The position numbers and the translations under genes are program-made. From the NCBI GenBank assembly GCA_018267275.1, contig JAFDYV010000004.1, forward strand, positions 248,001 through 312,000: a DNA stretch of 64,000 nucleotides, in the 5' to 3' direction. The notes beneath the pieces were generated by a model, which had not been told where the DNA came from, did no database searches, and saw only the letters and a program-made list of their open reading frames with translations. The stretch is from Bacteroidota bacterium. GTDB taxonomy: Bacteria; Bacteroidota; Bacteroidia; Cytophagales; Cyclobacteriaceae. Below, one piece after another: positions 27,236-36,006 of the stretch; the first letter of the stretch is position 1, and every line of letters begins with the position of its first letter.

Positions 27236-28564
27236 ATGAGGCGTCATATTAAAACCATCTTTTCCGTTGCCCTAGCGGTTTTCATTTATTCAGTTAGTAT
27301 AACAGGATTTGGTCAAGAAAAAAGAGAAGGAGATAGTTGCGATGATTGTAAAGGCGTAATGGAAACGCTTGATTTTTTTTGGATTGCTAAAAATGAAATG
27401 TACGTAACTTCCAATTTGCATCGCTTTTTCGTTGTGCTAGATAAAGCCTTTAATCTTCATTTAGATATTAGAATTCAACCGGGGGTGTTGTTGACTATAT
27501 CGGCCGAAAACGGAAAGAGTCTTCGAATTACGGAAACACCGCTTTACTCTTCAAAAATTGAACCTGTTTGTATTTTTGTCAAATCATTAATTGAAAGACA
27601 ACTAAGTGAGGTGGATTTCCACTACTGTTTAGATGAATACGTAAGCGATTTGGTTTTAACCGCGAACGATAACGATGCATGGCTTATGTCTGAAAGCGCC
27701 ATCCCGTTAATTAACGTTGCGCTTAGTGATGTACAATTTCGCAAAGATGAAACATGCACCTTTTCAGTTATTGCGAAAAAATCTAAACCATTTCCAAACC
27801 ATACACTTTTCAGACTTGGCGATCGATTATTGAAAGTTAATGGGGTCCCCACAAACTACCTCGGAGGCGGGGCACTTTTGAAGTTGATTAGTATTTCTAA
27901 GGGTGACTCAATCCCAGTCGAATTCGAAAGAAATGGAATCACTATGAATTCATACTTAAAGAAAGCTAACGAACAAATCATTAGCAATGCAAATTCCGAA
28001 GATTTTTCTTTTAAGGTCATTGACGAAATCTTGCTATGCAAAATCAAAACTTTAAAGAAGGGATTCGCAAAAACTTTTGAGAACGAATGCAGCCAAGTTG
28101 TTGGTTTAAAAGGGATTATCTTAGATTTGACTGAATGCTATGAAGGATTTTTGGATGAGGCCGTTTTGTTTTCAAGTTTGTTTCTAGAAAAAGGCGATAC
28201 CGTGTCAAGAATTAAATACGTTAATAAGCAATCGTCATTTCCAAAATTATTCGTCTCCAAGAGAGATAAAATAATTAAGCAACGCACCATAATCCTAACC
28301 AGCGTGAACACAGCATCTGGTGCTGAAGTTGTAGTGTCGGCCTTAAAGTCTTCCAAATCGACCTTGGTTATTGGTAGCAAAACCTTTGGTGACGGTGAAG
28401 TAAAAAATGCCTATCGACTACGCTCCAAAAATTATTACTTGGGCATAAAACTTGGCGAGTTGTTAACGCCAACAGGAGAAATTATTTCTGGAATGGGTTT
28501 TGAACCGGACATTAAAGCGGATGGTGATTTAATCGAATTAGCGTTTCAAGAGTTACGAAAGTGA
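27236..28564 (+). CDS. Secreted S41/C-terminal-processing-protease-like protein, catalytic Lys replaced
   Basis: A 442-residue protein with a signal peptide (about 1-26), an unassigned N-terminal domain with four cysteines, a PDZ-like middle (about 180-245) and a C-terminal S41 fold. The serine block is kept: LTSVNTASGAE with S361. Twenty-five residues on, where Tsp/CtpA has the lysine of TFGKG, this protein has TFGDGEV (D386). The serine-lysine dyad is therefore broken and the protein is probably a binding pseudo-enzyme, unless another lysine (K382) serves. The gene is A/T-rich like the ExbD-like gene on the other side of the MATE gene. Confidence 0.72.
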   Translation: MRRHIKTIFSVALAVFIYSVSITGFGQEKREGDSCDDCKGVMETLDFFWIAKNEMYVTSNLHRFFVVLDKAFNLHLDIRIQPGVLLTISAENGKSLRITETPLYSSKIEPVCIFVKSLIERQLSEVDFHYCLDEYVSDLVLTANDNDAWLMSESAIPLINVALSDVQFRKDETCTFSVIAKKSKPFPNHTLFRLGDRLLKVNGVPTNYLGGGALLKLISISKGDSIPVEFERNGITMNSYLKKANEQIISNANSEDFSFKVIDEILLCKIKTLKKGFAKTFENECSQVVGLKGIILDLTECYEGFLDEAVLFSSLFLEKGDTVSRIKYVNKQSSFPKLFVSKRDKIIKQRTIILTSVNTASGAEVVVSALKSSKSTLVIGSKTFGDGEVKNAYRLRSKNYYLGIKLGELLTPTGEIISGMGFEPDIKADGDLIELAFQELRK

Positions 28565-28577
28565 ACCATTATAATCT

Positions 28578-29771
28578 ATGAAATCGCTTCAACAGCGCAT
28601 TCTTGATTTTCACCCTGACCGGCAGGAACCGACAATCCATCGAAAGTATGAACTGATGTCGACCGATGTATTCAGTCTTTATCGCGCCACGTGCTTTCTA
28701 TTTTATGAAGATTTGGCAACGCAGCCCGCCATTAACAAAGGACCACTCTCGTGGGTGTGTGGGGATTTGCATTTGGAGAATTTTGGGAGTTACCGCGCCT
28801 CTAACGGCTTGGTATACTTTGACATCAACGACTTTGACGAGGCCATGCTCGCGCCTTGCTTGTGGGACGTAGCGCGATTTTTGTGCAGCATTGCCCTCGC
28901 CAGCAACGACTGGAAGTATTCAAAAAAAGAAGGAGCTGAGTTGATGCAAGTCGCATTGAAAGAATATGCTGCGCACGTACGTGCCCAAAAGCCGTACGCT
29001 ATTGAGCGTGAGACCAGCCCTTCGCTGATTCAACAATTTTTTGACATGGCCGAGCGTGAACGCGAAAAGGATTTGATTAAGGCCCGTATTGACAAAAAGA
29101 AAGAGCGGCTTCAAATTATTCCAGATAAAACACTTGAATTGAATAAAGACAGAAAACAAATAGTTCTACAAGCGGTCAATGCTTTCCTCAAACAAAAGAA
29201 CGATTCGTTTAAGGCTGTTGATGTTGCTTTTCGAATTGCTGGAGTTGGGAGTTTAGGAATTGCTCGATACGTGGTGCTGGTGTGGGATAAAAAGCAAGAG
29301 AAGTGGCGATTGCTGGATGTCAAGAAGTCGAATCCATCATCATTGCAACCACATTGCAATATCCGTCAACCCAAATGGACATCAGAGTCAGAGCGCATTC
29401 TGCAGGTACAGAATCTGATGCAGTACGCCTCGCCAAGATTTATGGATACGTTAAAAATAGAGCAAAACGATTTTATCATTAAACAATTGCAACCGAGTGC
29501 GCACAAGATTGACCACACTCTTTGTGGTGGTAAGTTAATAAACGTAGCGATTGTGATGACAACTATGGCGGAAGCGTTGGCTTCGGCCCAATTGCGCAGT
29601 GCTGCTCGCCTCGGTTCGGCCACAGTAGACGAATTGACTGAATTCGTTGCGCGTAATGACTGGCAAAAAAACTTGATAAGCTTGGCGACCGAATACGCAG
29701 AAACTACCAAAGGCAATTTCGAGACGTTCAAGGCGATGTATGATCAGAAAGATTCGCCTTTTAAGATTTAA
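28578..29771 (+). CDS. DUF2252 family protein
   Basis: A 397-residue protein with CGDLHLENFGSYR followed by YFDINDFDEA and CLWDVARFLCSI, the conserved core of DUF2252, which has an aminoglycoside-phosphotransferase/kinase-like look (HxxN and D residues). No experimental function is known to me. It starts 13 bases after the S41-like gene, so it may be the third gene of a MATE-S41-DUF2252 transcript. The residues HLEN and NDFDEA are intact, so it may be an active enzyme. Confidence 0.78.
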   Translation: MKSLQQRILDFHPDRQEPTIHRKYELMSTDVFSLYRATCFLFYEDLATQPAINKGPLSWVCGDLHLENFGSYRASNGLVYFDINDFDEAMLAPCLWDVARFLCSIALASNDWKYSKKEGAELMQVALKEYAAHVRAQKPYAIERETSPSLIQQFFDMAEREREKDLIKARIDKKKERLQIIPDKTLELNKDRKQIVLQAVNAFLKQKNDSFKAVDVAFRIAGVGSLGIARYVVLVWDKKQEKWRLLDVKKSNPSSLQPHCNIRQPKWTSESERILQVQNLMQYASPRFMDTLKIEQNDFIIKQLQPSAHKIDHTLCGGKLINVAIVMTTMAEALASAQLRSAARLGSATVDELTEFVARNDWQKNLISLATEYAETTKGNFETFKAMYDQKDSPFKI

Positions 29772-29789
29772 TTGCCCGCATCAAGGAAC

Positions 29790-29823
29790 AAAAAAAAGGA
29801 AGCTGATTTTTCAATCAACTTCC
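29790..29823 (-). terminator. Terminator of the TonB receptor gene
   Basis: Arms GGAAGCTGATT (29798-29808) and AATCAACTTCC (29813-29823) pair with one mismatch. On the minus strand the stem is followed by eight Ts. It lies between convergent genes and sits 10 bases past the receptor stop. Confidence 0.8.
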
Positions 29824-29832
29824 CTGCTTAAA

Positions 29833-32268
29833 CTAAAACGTGTATCGTATAAAAGGCACCGGGAAAAACCCTTGCTGATACTGGTTGGCCATTGAATTGG
29901 TGCGGGGATTATAGGTTTGTGAGAAGATGTTTTGATTGCCTGTTACGTTTTGTAAATCGAGCGAGAACTCCAGGGTACTCTTTTTGTACTCTTTGCGATA
30001 CGCTACACGGAAATCGGTGCGAAAATAGGGCTGCTGCTTTTCGCTGAAGGCCGAACTTTCATCGTATACGGCTTGTCCTTGTAGTTGAGAGGCTGCAAAA
30101 TTCAGCGGTGTTAAGTAGCGGCCGCCAATCGTTGTAACTTTCAAATTCAAGCTCAAAAAGTTTTTATTCCGCCCCACCCTAAACTCTTTGCCACCCAATG
30201 CATTGACAACATATTGTGTGTTGTATGCCGTGTTGCGCTCAATGTTGTCGCTTCCCTTGTACTTTGAATCAAAGACCGAGGTAGTAAAGAGGAAATAGTA
30301 GCCTTTGTTGAAAAACCGCTCGAGGGTCAATTCAATACCATAGTTTTTTCCCGAACCTCTGTTCACCAAATTCACTTTATCAGAGGGGCCAAAACTTACG
30401 CCCGTGTTGATCGATGAAAATGAAGACGCGTTGCGCTCTACCGGCACGTTACTTAATTCTTGGTAGTAAGCTTCTGCTTTCAACCGCAGGGTTTCAGATA
30501 AATTCCAATCATAGGTAAGCACGTAATGATTGCTGGCGATAAAGTCCAAATCTTTGTTGGAATAGATAACGCCCGTAGGTGTTTTGGTTTGTGCGTATGA
30601 AGTATAAACCGCTGGTGTTTGGTGGTGCAAGCCATAACCGAGACTCAATGATTTGTTGCCCGTCATTTGGTAGGTAACATTTCCTCTTGGTTCCACCACC
30701 ACCTGATTGTTGAGTGAGTAATGCTGCGCGTGCAGGCCCGCTGAAAACGAAAATTTAGTAGAAAAGCGATGCATCCATTGTGTATATGCCTGGCTCAGCG
30801 TGTTATTGTCGCTGATGTCAACACGCACGGTGTCTTTGTTAACGTTCGCAAATAAATCGCGGTTAAAAAGATTGAACGTATTGTAGTCAATATACACACC
30901 AGACGTAAGCGAATTTTTGGAATTGAACTTAGTGCGGGTGAAAAACACAAAAGAAGCTTTTTCTGTATTGAACTTTGCTTGAGCTCGTTGGAATCTGCTC
31001 ACGACATCTAAGTCGCCATTGCGGGTAAGCGAATCGGATGTAAATTTCTCGCGGGTGGTGCTGTAGCCTAATGTAAATTTAGCAAAGGTTTTCTTCGATA
31101 GGTTTTTTTCAAAGCTTACACCGTTGATGGTTGTCCCGTAGCGCGGATAGGAATCCTGATTTTCATTTCCATACAAATCGCTGCTGCTTGGCTTGCGTAA
31201 ATCATCTTTATTGATTTTACTGCCCAGCAAGTCAATCGAGCTGGTGCCCAAAATTCCAAAAACAGTAAACTTGCCGTTGTTCTTAGTTGGAAATGTCAGC
31301 TTGTAGTTTAAGTCTTGGTAGTTAGGTGTATTGCCCCCTGTACCAAATTCAATGCCCAACGCCTGAAATACTCCCAATGTTGAGTAACGATAATTCACGA
31401 TGAATGAACTTTTACTGCTTTTTGAGAACGGCCCCTCCATACCCAACTCAAAACCGTTGAAGCCAATTTGTGCTACTTTTTCGATTTTTTGATTGTTGCC
31501 TTCCCTCAATCGGATGTCAAACGCACCAGCAATGGCATTCCCATATTGTGCCGGAAAAGCACTCGTGATAAAATCTGATTTATCAAGATTGTTATTATTC
31601 AACATGCTCACCGGTCCACCCGTGCTGTTGAGTGCACCAAAGTGGTTAGGATTGGGAATATTTAATCCTTCTAATTGCCAAAGCATGCCAGTTGGCGAGT
31701 TACCGCGAACCACAATATCATTACGCGAGTCATTGCCACCAATCACCCCGGCAAAGTTTGCCGCCATGCGAGACGGGTCGCCCAAAGCTCCGGCATAGCG
31801 CTTGGTGTCATCAATGTTGAATGACCGCGCACTCACTGCGGCCAAGTCATTGTTGGTAGCGGTCTTGTCGTCTTTACTATTGGCTACGATGACAACTTCA
31901 TTTAATTGTGCCACACTTTCGGTAAGTGCAAAATTGAAAATCACTTCTTTGCCAGCCGTGACGATAACATTCGGAATAATTTGCTCCTCATAGCCAACGT
32001 AACTGACTTTAAGGGTTTGCCGACCCGTAGGCACATTTGGTATGGCGAAAAAACCATCACCGTCTGTTGCGCTGCCCAAGGGTGAGTCGAAATTTCCAAG
32101 CACTTGTACCGTCACTCCAATCAAGGGGGTTTTACTTACTTCATCGATTACCCTGCCGCGGACTGTTTGCGTAGTTTGGCTATAAGCTTCTACACACAAC
32201 AAGAGCATCGCTATTAACATAGCAATCACCCGTGTTACATTTTTTTCTTTTTGTTCTATTTTTTTCAT
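29833..32268 (-). CDS. TonB-dependent outer-membrane receptor
   Basis: An 811-residue protein. A signal peptide (about 10-30) is followed by a carboxypeptidase-like regulatory domain (VRGRVIDEVSKTPLIGVTVQ to about 120), a plug domain (about 135-250, with DIVVRGNSPTGMLWQLEG) and a 22-strand barrel rich in aromatic residues, ending in FVPFIRYTF-type sequence with a terminal phenylalanine. It imports a large ligand across the outer membrane using TonB energy. No SusD partner is next to it, so a carbohydrate role is not supported. It diverges from an NAD(P)-binding gene across four FNR/Crp-like boxes that probably control it. Confidence 0.9.
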   Translation of the reverse strand: MKKIEQKEKNVTRVIAMLIAMLLLCVEAYSQTTQTVRGRVIDEVSKTPLIGVTVQVLGNFDSPLGSATDGDGFFAIPNVPTGRQTLKVSYVGYEEQIIPNVIVTAGKEVIFNFALTESVAQLNEVVIVANSKDDKTATNNDLAAVSARSFNIDDTKRYAGALGDPSRMAANFAGVIGGNDSRNDIVVRGNSPTGMLWQLEGLNIPNPNHFGALNSTGGPVSMLNNNNLDKSDFITSAFPAQYGNAIAGAFDIRLREGNNQKIEKVAQIGFNGFELGMEGPFSKSSKSSFIVNYRYSTLGVFQALGIEFGTGGNTPNYQDLNYKLTFPTKNNGKFTVFGILGTSSIDLLGSKINKDDLRKPSSSDLYGNENQDSYPRYGTTINGVSFEKNLSKKTFAKFTLGYSTTREKFTSDSLTRNGDLDVVSRFQRAQAKFNTEKASFVFFTRTKFNSKNSLTSGVYIDYNTFNLFNRDLFANVNKDTVRVDISDNNTLSQAYTQWMHRFSTKFSFSAGLHAQHYSLNNQVVVEPRGNVTYQMTGNKSLSLGYGLHHQTPAVYTSYAQTKTPTGVIYSNKDLDFIASNHYVLTYDWNLSETLRLKAEAYYQELSNVPVERNASSFSSINTGVSFGPSDKVNLVNRGSGKNYGIELTLERFFNKGYYFLFTTSVFDSKYKGSDNIERNTAYNTQYVVNALGGKEFRVGRNKNFLSLNLKVTTIGGRYLTPLNFAASQLQGQAVYDESSAFSEKQQPYFRTDFRVAYRKEYKKSTLEFSLDLQNVTGNQNIFSQTYNPRTNSMANQYQQGFFPVPFIRYTF

Positions 32269-32318
32269 GGCGTTTTATTTTGATGGCTCAAAATTGATGC
32301 GCCCAAGCTTCTCGAGAA

Positions 32319-32439
32319 TTGATTTGAGTTAAGTTCCACATGAACCCATCATTACTTAACTTAAATCAAGCGCACTGCCGTTGCAAAATTGTTTTGGGTT
32401 AAGAAATGATTCAAAAAATCAGTAGTTAACAAAAATCAA
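32319..32439. promoter_or_regulatory. Four FNR/Crp-like boxes in alternating orientation
   Basis: Four 14-base copies of TTGAT-N4-GTTAA are present: TTGATTTGAGTTAA (32319-32332, plus), TTGATTTAAGTTAA (32356-32369, minus), TTGTTTTGGGTTAA (32389-32402, plus) and TTGATTTTTGTTAA (32426-32439, minus). Centres are 37, 33 and 37 bases apart, so the plus/minus pair recurs every 70 bases. The box resembles the FNR/ANR site TTGAT-N4-ATCAA. They fill the 191-base gap between the TonB receptor and the SDR gene, with a Crp/Fnr-type regulator encoded two genes away. Confidence 0.6.
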
Positions 32440-32459
32440 TTCTCTATTCGGCCATAATC

Positions 32460-33155
32460 ATGAATTTTGATGCAATAAATGTTAACGCCATGGAGCGAGA
32501 AATAAAATCTTTGTTAGTGCTGGGTGCTACGGGCCGCACGGGTAGACACATCGTAGAGCAAGCATTGAAGCAGGAGCTACGTGTAACTGTGTTGGTACGA
32601 GATCCGGAAAAACTAATTGAATTCCGCCATCATCCTCAACTGGAAATCCTAAAAGGTGACGTAACAAATTTTCCTGATGTATATAATGCGGTGCAAGGAA
32701 ACGATGCCATCATTTCTGCGCTGGGGCGCGATGGAAAAGATGTGTCGCCCATTACGCGCGGAACAGAAAACATCATTGCGGCTATTAGAAAAAGTGCGGT
32801 GTCGAGATTGATTTGTTTATCTTCATTTGGCGCTGGTAGTACGCGACCCGAATCGAACTGGATATTGAGAGCGATGATTCGTATCGCTGGTCTGCAAAAG
32901 TCCTTTGAAGCGAAAGCCCAACAGGAAATCCTATTATATAAAAGTAAAATCAATTTTACGTTGGCGATGGCAGGCACGTTGGCCGATGGCTCTTCCATGG
33001 GTGACCTGTTTGCCTATTCGGTAGGACAACTGCCTTGCATCAAAGGCATGCCCAAAAAAATTGCGCGGGAAAGAGTAGCTTCATTTATGCTTGACCAACT
33101 TCGCTCGCAGCAATGGAGTCGTAATACCGTTTGCATTCTGGGGGAAGCCGACTAG
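32460..33155 (+). CDS. NAD(P)-binding SDR-like protein (NmrA/atypical SDR)
   Basis: A 231-residue protein with the nucleotide-binding LLVLGATGRTGRHIVEQAL, then GNDAIISALGR and LICLSSFGAG. This is the atypical SDR group that covers flavin reductase BVR-B-like and NmrA-like proteins. It probably binds NADP(H); substrate unknown. Starts at 32460 or at the ATG at 32490 (MEREIKSLL), the latter closer to the conserved core. Convergent with the Crp/Fnr gene, with 3 bases between stops. The four boxes upstream imply regulated expression. Confidence 0.78.
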   Translation: MNFDAINVNAMEREIKSLLVLGATGRTGRHIVEQALKQELRVTVLVRDPEKLIEFRHHPQLEILKGDVTNFPDVYNAVQGNDAIISALGRDGKDVSPITRGTENIIAAIRKSAVSRLICLSSFGAGSTRPESNWILRAMIRIAGLQKSFEAKAQQEILLYKSKINFTLAMAGTLADGSSMGDLFAYSVGQLPCIKGMPKKIARERVASFMLDQLRSQQWSRNTVCILGEAD

Positions 33156-33158
33156 TTC

Positions 33159-33758
33159 CTACAATTTTTTAGCCTCCGCCAACCGCTTACGAATGCGACT
33201 TAGCGATTCGGGCTGTATACCCAAGTAGGTAGCAATGTATTGTTGTGGAATATTGGCAATCACTTTGGGTCGAGTTTTCATCAAGTCAAGATAGCGCTCT
33301 TCGGGACTCATGAACAACAGCGAGCGGTTACGCTGAGCAATACCCACAATAATGAACTCGGCAATAAGTCTGCCGAATCGCTCCCACATATGCGAATCGT
33401 TGTACCCATTTTGCATTTCATTGTAGTCTAACATCAGCAAGTCTGCATCTTCTAATGCTTGGAATGTTTCGATGGAAGGCTGCCTCGACAAAAAACTTGG
33501 ATAGTTCGTAACAAAGTTTCCGTCAAAAAAGAAATTGTAAGTTACTTCATCATCATTTACCATGCTGAAAGACCGGAAATGACCTTTATTGATAAATGCA
33601 ACGTGCGAACAAACCTGACCTGCCTCCAATAAGTACTTCCCCTTTGGAACATGCTTTTTGGTTAGCATTCCCCTAAACCGCATCAAATCTTGTTCGCTAA
33701 AATTCACGAATCGGTATACGTACTCCTTTATCCGGGCAAAATCCTCATCCGTAATCAT
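33159..33758 (-). CDS. Crp/Fnr family transcriptional regulator
   Basis: A 199-residue protein. The cyclic-nucleotide-binding-type beta-roll spans about 20-130 (VPKGKYLLEAGQVCSHVAFI, FFFDGNFVTNYPSF). A helix-turn-helix is at about 165-195 with IPQQYIATYLGIQPESLSRI, where the last helix carries the DNA-reading residues. No cluster of four N-terminal cysteines is present, so it does not look like an oxygen-sensing FNR. It may be the regulator that binds the four boxes 700 bases away. A trans-sulfuration gene lies upstream, 75 bases apart. Confidence 0.85.
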   Translation of the reverse strand: MITDEDFARIKEYVYRFVNFSEQDLMRFRGMLTKKHVPKGKYLLEAGQVCSHVAFINKGHFRSFSMVNDDEVTYNFFFDGNFVTNYPSFLSRQPSIETFQALEDADLLMLDYNEMQNGYNDSHMWERFGRLIAEFIIVGIAQRNRSLLFMSPEERYLDLMKTRPKVIANIPQQYIATYLGIQPESLSRIRKRLAEAKKL

Positions 33759-33833
33759 ATTATCCGAGTGTGTTATTGAAATTTCAACGCTTCAATCCAA
33801 ACAACCAAACGCGCCAGTTAAGTATTTGTTACA

Positions 33834-34958
33834 TCAAGCCATCGCTTGCTTGAGATCGTCAATTAATGCAAATGCGTCTTCTATGCCAACGCTCAATCGC
33901 AATAAATTATCGGGTGTTGGCGAGTCAGATCCTTCTACTACCTTTCGATGCTCAATCAAACTCTCAGTACCGCCAAGGCTCGTGGCGTTCGTAAACACTT
34001 TTACACGTTGAGCTATTTTCATAGCATCCTCTTTTTTGCCTTTTACTAAAAAAGAAACCATCGCACCAAAATCGCTCATTTGTTTTCTTGCAATATCGTG
34101 ATTGGGATGAGAGGCTAGACCCGGGTACAATACCCTTTCTACTTTTGAGTGGCCTGAAAGAAACTCAACCACTGCTTTCGCGTTGCTGAGGTGTTGCGCC
34201 ATGCGCGGAACAAAGCTGCGGATGCCACGCATCAACAACCAGCAATCAAACGGGGCAGGTATCGCACCTTGAATGTGTTGGATGTGACGGATGCGCTCCC
34301 ACTGTTCATCTTTTTTGGCCGTGATAAGTGCGCCTCCCGTTAAATCGCTATGGCCGCCTAAGTATTTGGTCGTGCTGTGCATGACAAGATCTGCACCCAG
34401 CACCAGGGGGTTTTGCAAAGCTGGTGTGGCAAAAGTATTGTCAACCGCTATTTTGATTCGCTTTTGTTTGCAAATTGTAATGACGGACACCAAATCTACA
34501 ATTCTAAGTTGCGGATTGGTGGGAGATTCCGTCCAAACCAGCTTCGTATTGGGTTGAATAGATTTTGAAAGGTTTGAAATATCGCTCAAGTCTGTCAGGG
34601 TTACATCCAAACCCCAAGGCATAAAAATGTCTTTTAACAAAGCACGTACGCCAGCGTACGCATCGAAGTTGATGATGACATGGTCGCCCGGGCGAAGACT
34701 AAAAAAGACAGCACTTGCTGCTGCACTCCCACTGCTAAAGGCAGCTGCATCTTCACCTTGTTCCAATTGTGCCAAAACATTTTCCAATGAAGCCCGCGTT
34801 GGGTTTGACTCACGGCTGTAAATATGACCGACAGGATACTCGCCCGTGGGTGGATAATGGAAAGTGGAAGAAAAATAAAGTGGTTGGGTAACAGCACCAG
34901 TGGCAGGGTCGGGTGTGGCACCCGCATGGGCGCAGATGGTTTGTATGTGGGGTTTCAT
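33834..34958 (-). CDS. PLP-dependent trans-sulfuration enzyme (cystathionine gamma-synthase/lyase family)
   Basis: A 374-residue enzyme of the Cys/Met metabolism group: HIYSRESNPTRASLE, AAFSSGSAAASAVFFSL, and the PLP lysine K198 in MHSTTKYLGGHSDLTGG. The family covers cystathionine gamma-synthase, gamma-lyase and methionine gamma-lyase; the serine-rich substrate loop alone does not let me choose. Length is a little below the common 380-400. It is transcribed on the minus strand, ahead of the Crp/Fnr gene. Confidence 0.88.
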   Translation of the reverse strand: MKPHIQTICAHAGATPDPATGAVTQPLYFSSTFHYPPTGEYPVGHIYSRESNPTRASLENVLAQLEQGEDAAAFSSGSAAASAVFFSLRPGDHVIINFDAYAGVRALLKDIFMPWGLDVTLTDLSDISNLSKSIQPNTKLVWTESPTNPQLRIVDLVSVITICKQKRIKIAVDNTFATPALQNPLVLGADLVMHSTTKYLGGHSDLTGGALITAKKDEQWERIRHIQHIQGAIPAPFDCWLLMRGIRSFVPRMAQHLSNAKAVVEFLSGHSKVERVLYPGLASHPNHDIARKQMSDFGAMVSFLVKGKKEDAMKIAQRVKVFTNATSLGGTESLIEHRKVVEGSDSPTPDNLLRLSVGIEDAFALIDDLKQAMA

Positions 34959-35079
34959 TACTCTTTATTCTCACGAAGATAATTCATTTTGATCATCCCA
35001 GTCCTTCAATCGGAATTTTCATTTATTTGCTTACCTTCATCTCATCTAATTAACTTTCATCATTCAAATCCCAAACCCT

Positions 35080-35526
35080 ATGCAACCGATTCAAGTGTAT
35101 TATCAAATGGTAGAGAACGTGATCAAGGAACTAGGTGTTGACCCTGCTCTTTGTCGCGGCCAAAATCTCGGACAGTGGAACATGAAATTAGGTTCAGCCA
35201 GCGTGTGGATTGATGTATTTCAATCGAAAGACCAAAACGGCAACTTCATTGATGGCGGATATTTTCAAATGATGGCGCCTGTTATGGATGTACCTACCGA
35301 AAGGCAAGGCGAGTTTTTTCAAGAGTTGCTCGAAATTAACCACAACTTGTACGGAGTTGCGTTTACAAAATTCCAAAACGGCATTTATATCAAGAGTATT
35401 CGCGAGTTAGATAATCTCGAGCAATCTGAAGTAATGGCCACATTCAATCGTGTAGGCCGCTACGCAGATCAATATGATGATGTATTGAAAACGAAATACA
35501 CGGTAGCGGGCCGGGCTCCGCAATAA
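35080..35526 (+). CDS. YbjN-domain-like / secretion-chaperone-fold protein
   Basis: A 148-residue cytoplasmic protein. WNMKLGSASVWIDVFQSK, then FQMMAPVMDVP and LLEINHNLYGVAFTKF, follow the alternating strand and helix pattern of YbjN/Tir-chaperone-fold proteins. The exact partner is unknown. It is 3 bases ahead of a GNAT-like gene with which it should be co-transcribed. The assignment is by fold pattern, so moderate. Confidence 0.6.
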   Translation: MQPIQVYYQMVENVIKELGVDPALCRGQNLGQWNMKLGSASVWIDVFQSKDQNGNFIDGGYFQMMAPVMDVPTERQGEFFQELLEINHNLYGVAFTKFQNGIYIKSIRELDNLEQSEVMATFNRVGRYADQYDDVLKTKYTVAGRAPQ

Positions 35527-35529
35527 CCA

Positions 35530-36006
35530 GTGAACAAGAACTTTCAACGTATGTTGGCGCTGGCCGATGAGGTTTTTGCCTCGCGTTCAGATCCACAGCA
35601 GATTGATGTAAACCAGCAGGTGTTAGATCGGTTATGCAGCATACACCCGGCCAGCGTTCAAAGCCACGATGAACCAGATGGCCCGGTGGCTTGGGTGTTG
35701 GCGTTTCCTTGCACCGAGAATTTGATGCACTTGTTTTTAGAAAATCGAATAACCGAAAGGCAACTATTTGAACAAACACCCCTGCACGTAAACTATCATA
35801 CATTGTATTTGTGTTCAGCCCTTGTGCTGGAAGAATATCGAAAGAAAGGTCTTGCTAAAATGCTCACACTGCAAGCAGTTGAAGCCATTCGTAGCGATCA
35901 TCCAATTAAGTCTTTGTTTGCATGGACCTTTAGTAAGGCGGGTGACCAACTCGCGAAGTCAATTACTAAAAATACCGGTTTGCCTCTGCATTTACGACAG
36001 TACTAA
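35530..36006 (+). CDS. GNAT-like acetyltransferase
   Basis: A 158-residue protein started by GTG at 35530. The C-terminal half has LYLCSALVLEEYRKKGLAKM, with RKKGLAKML fitting the acetyl-CoA pyrophosphate-binding motif of GNAT enzymes (Q/R-x-x-G-x-G/A). The N-terminal half is not typical. The acetyl acceptor is unknown. The last 4 bases overlap the end of the convergent membrane-protein gene. Confidence 0.6.
   Translation: MNKNFQRMLALADEVFASRSDPQQIDVNQQVLDRLCSIHPASVQSHDEPDGPVAWVLAFPCTENLMHLFLENRITERQLFEQTPLHVNYHTLYLCSALVLEEYRKKGLAKMLTLQAVEAIRSDHPIKSLFAWTFSKAGDQLAKSITKNTGLPLHLRQY

Noticed and set aside
32300..32320. Adjacent HindIII (AAGCTT) and XhoI (CTCGAG) sites looking like a cloning polylinker
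   Set aside because: Only two sites are present and the flanking sequence is ordinary intergenic DNA continuing into the box array. Chance is enough.
33781..33832. Promoter for the first Crp/Fnr gene
   Set aside because: The 75-base gap on the minus strand has no TAnnTTTG element I could find; it may be read through from the upstream gene.
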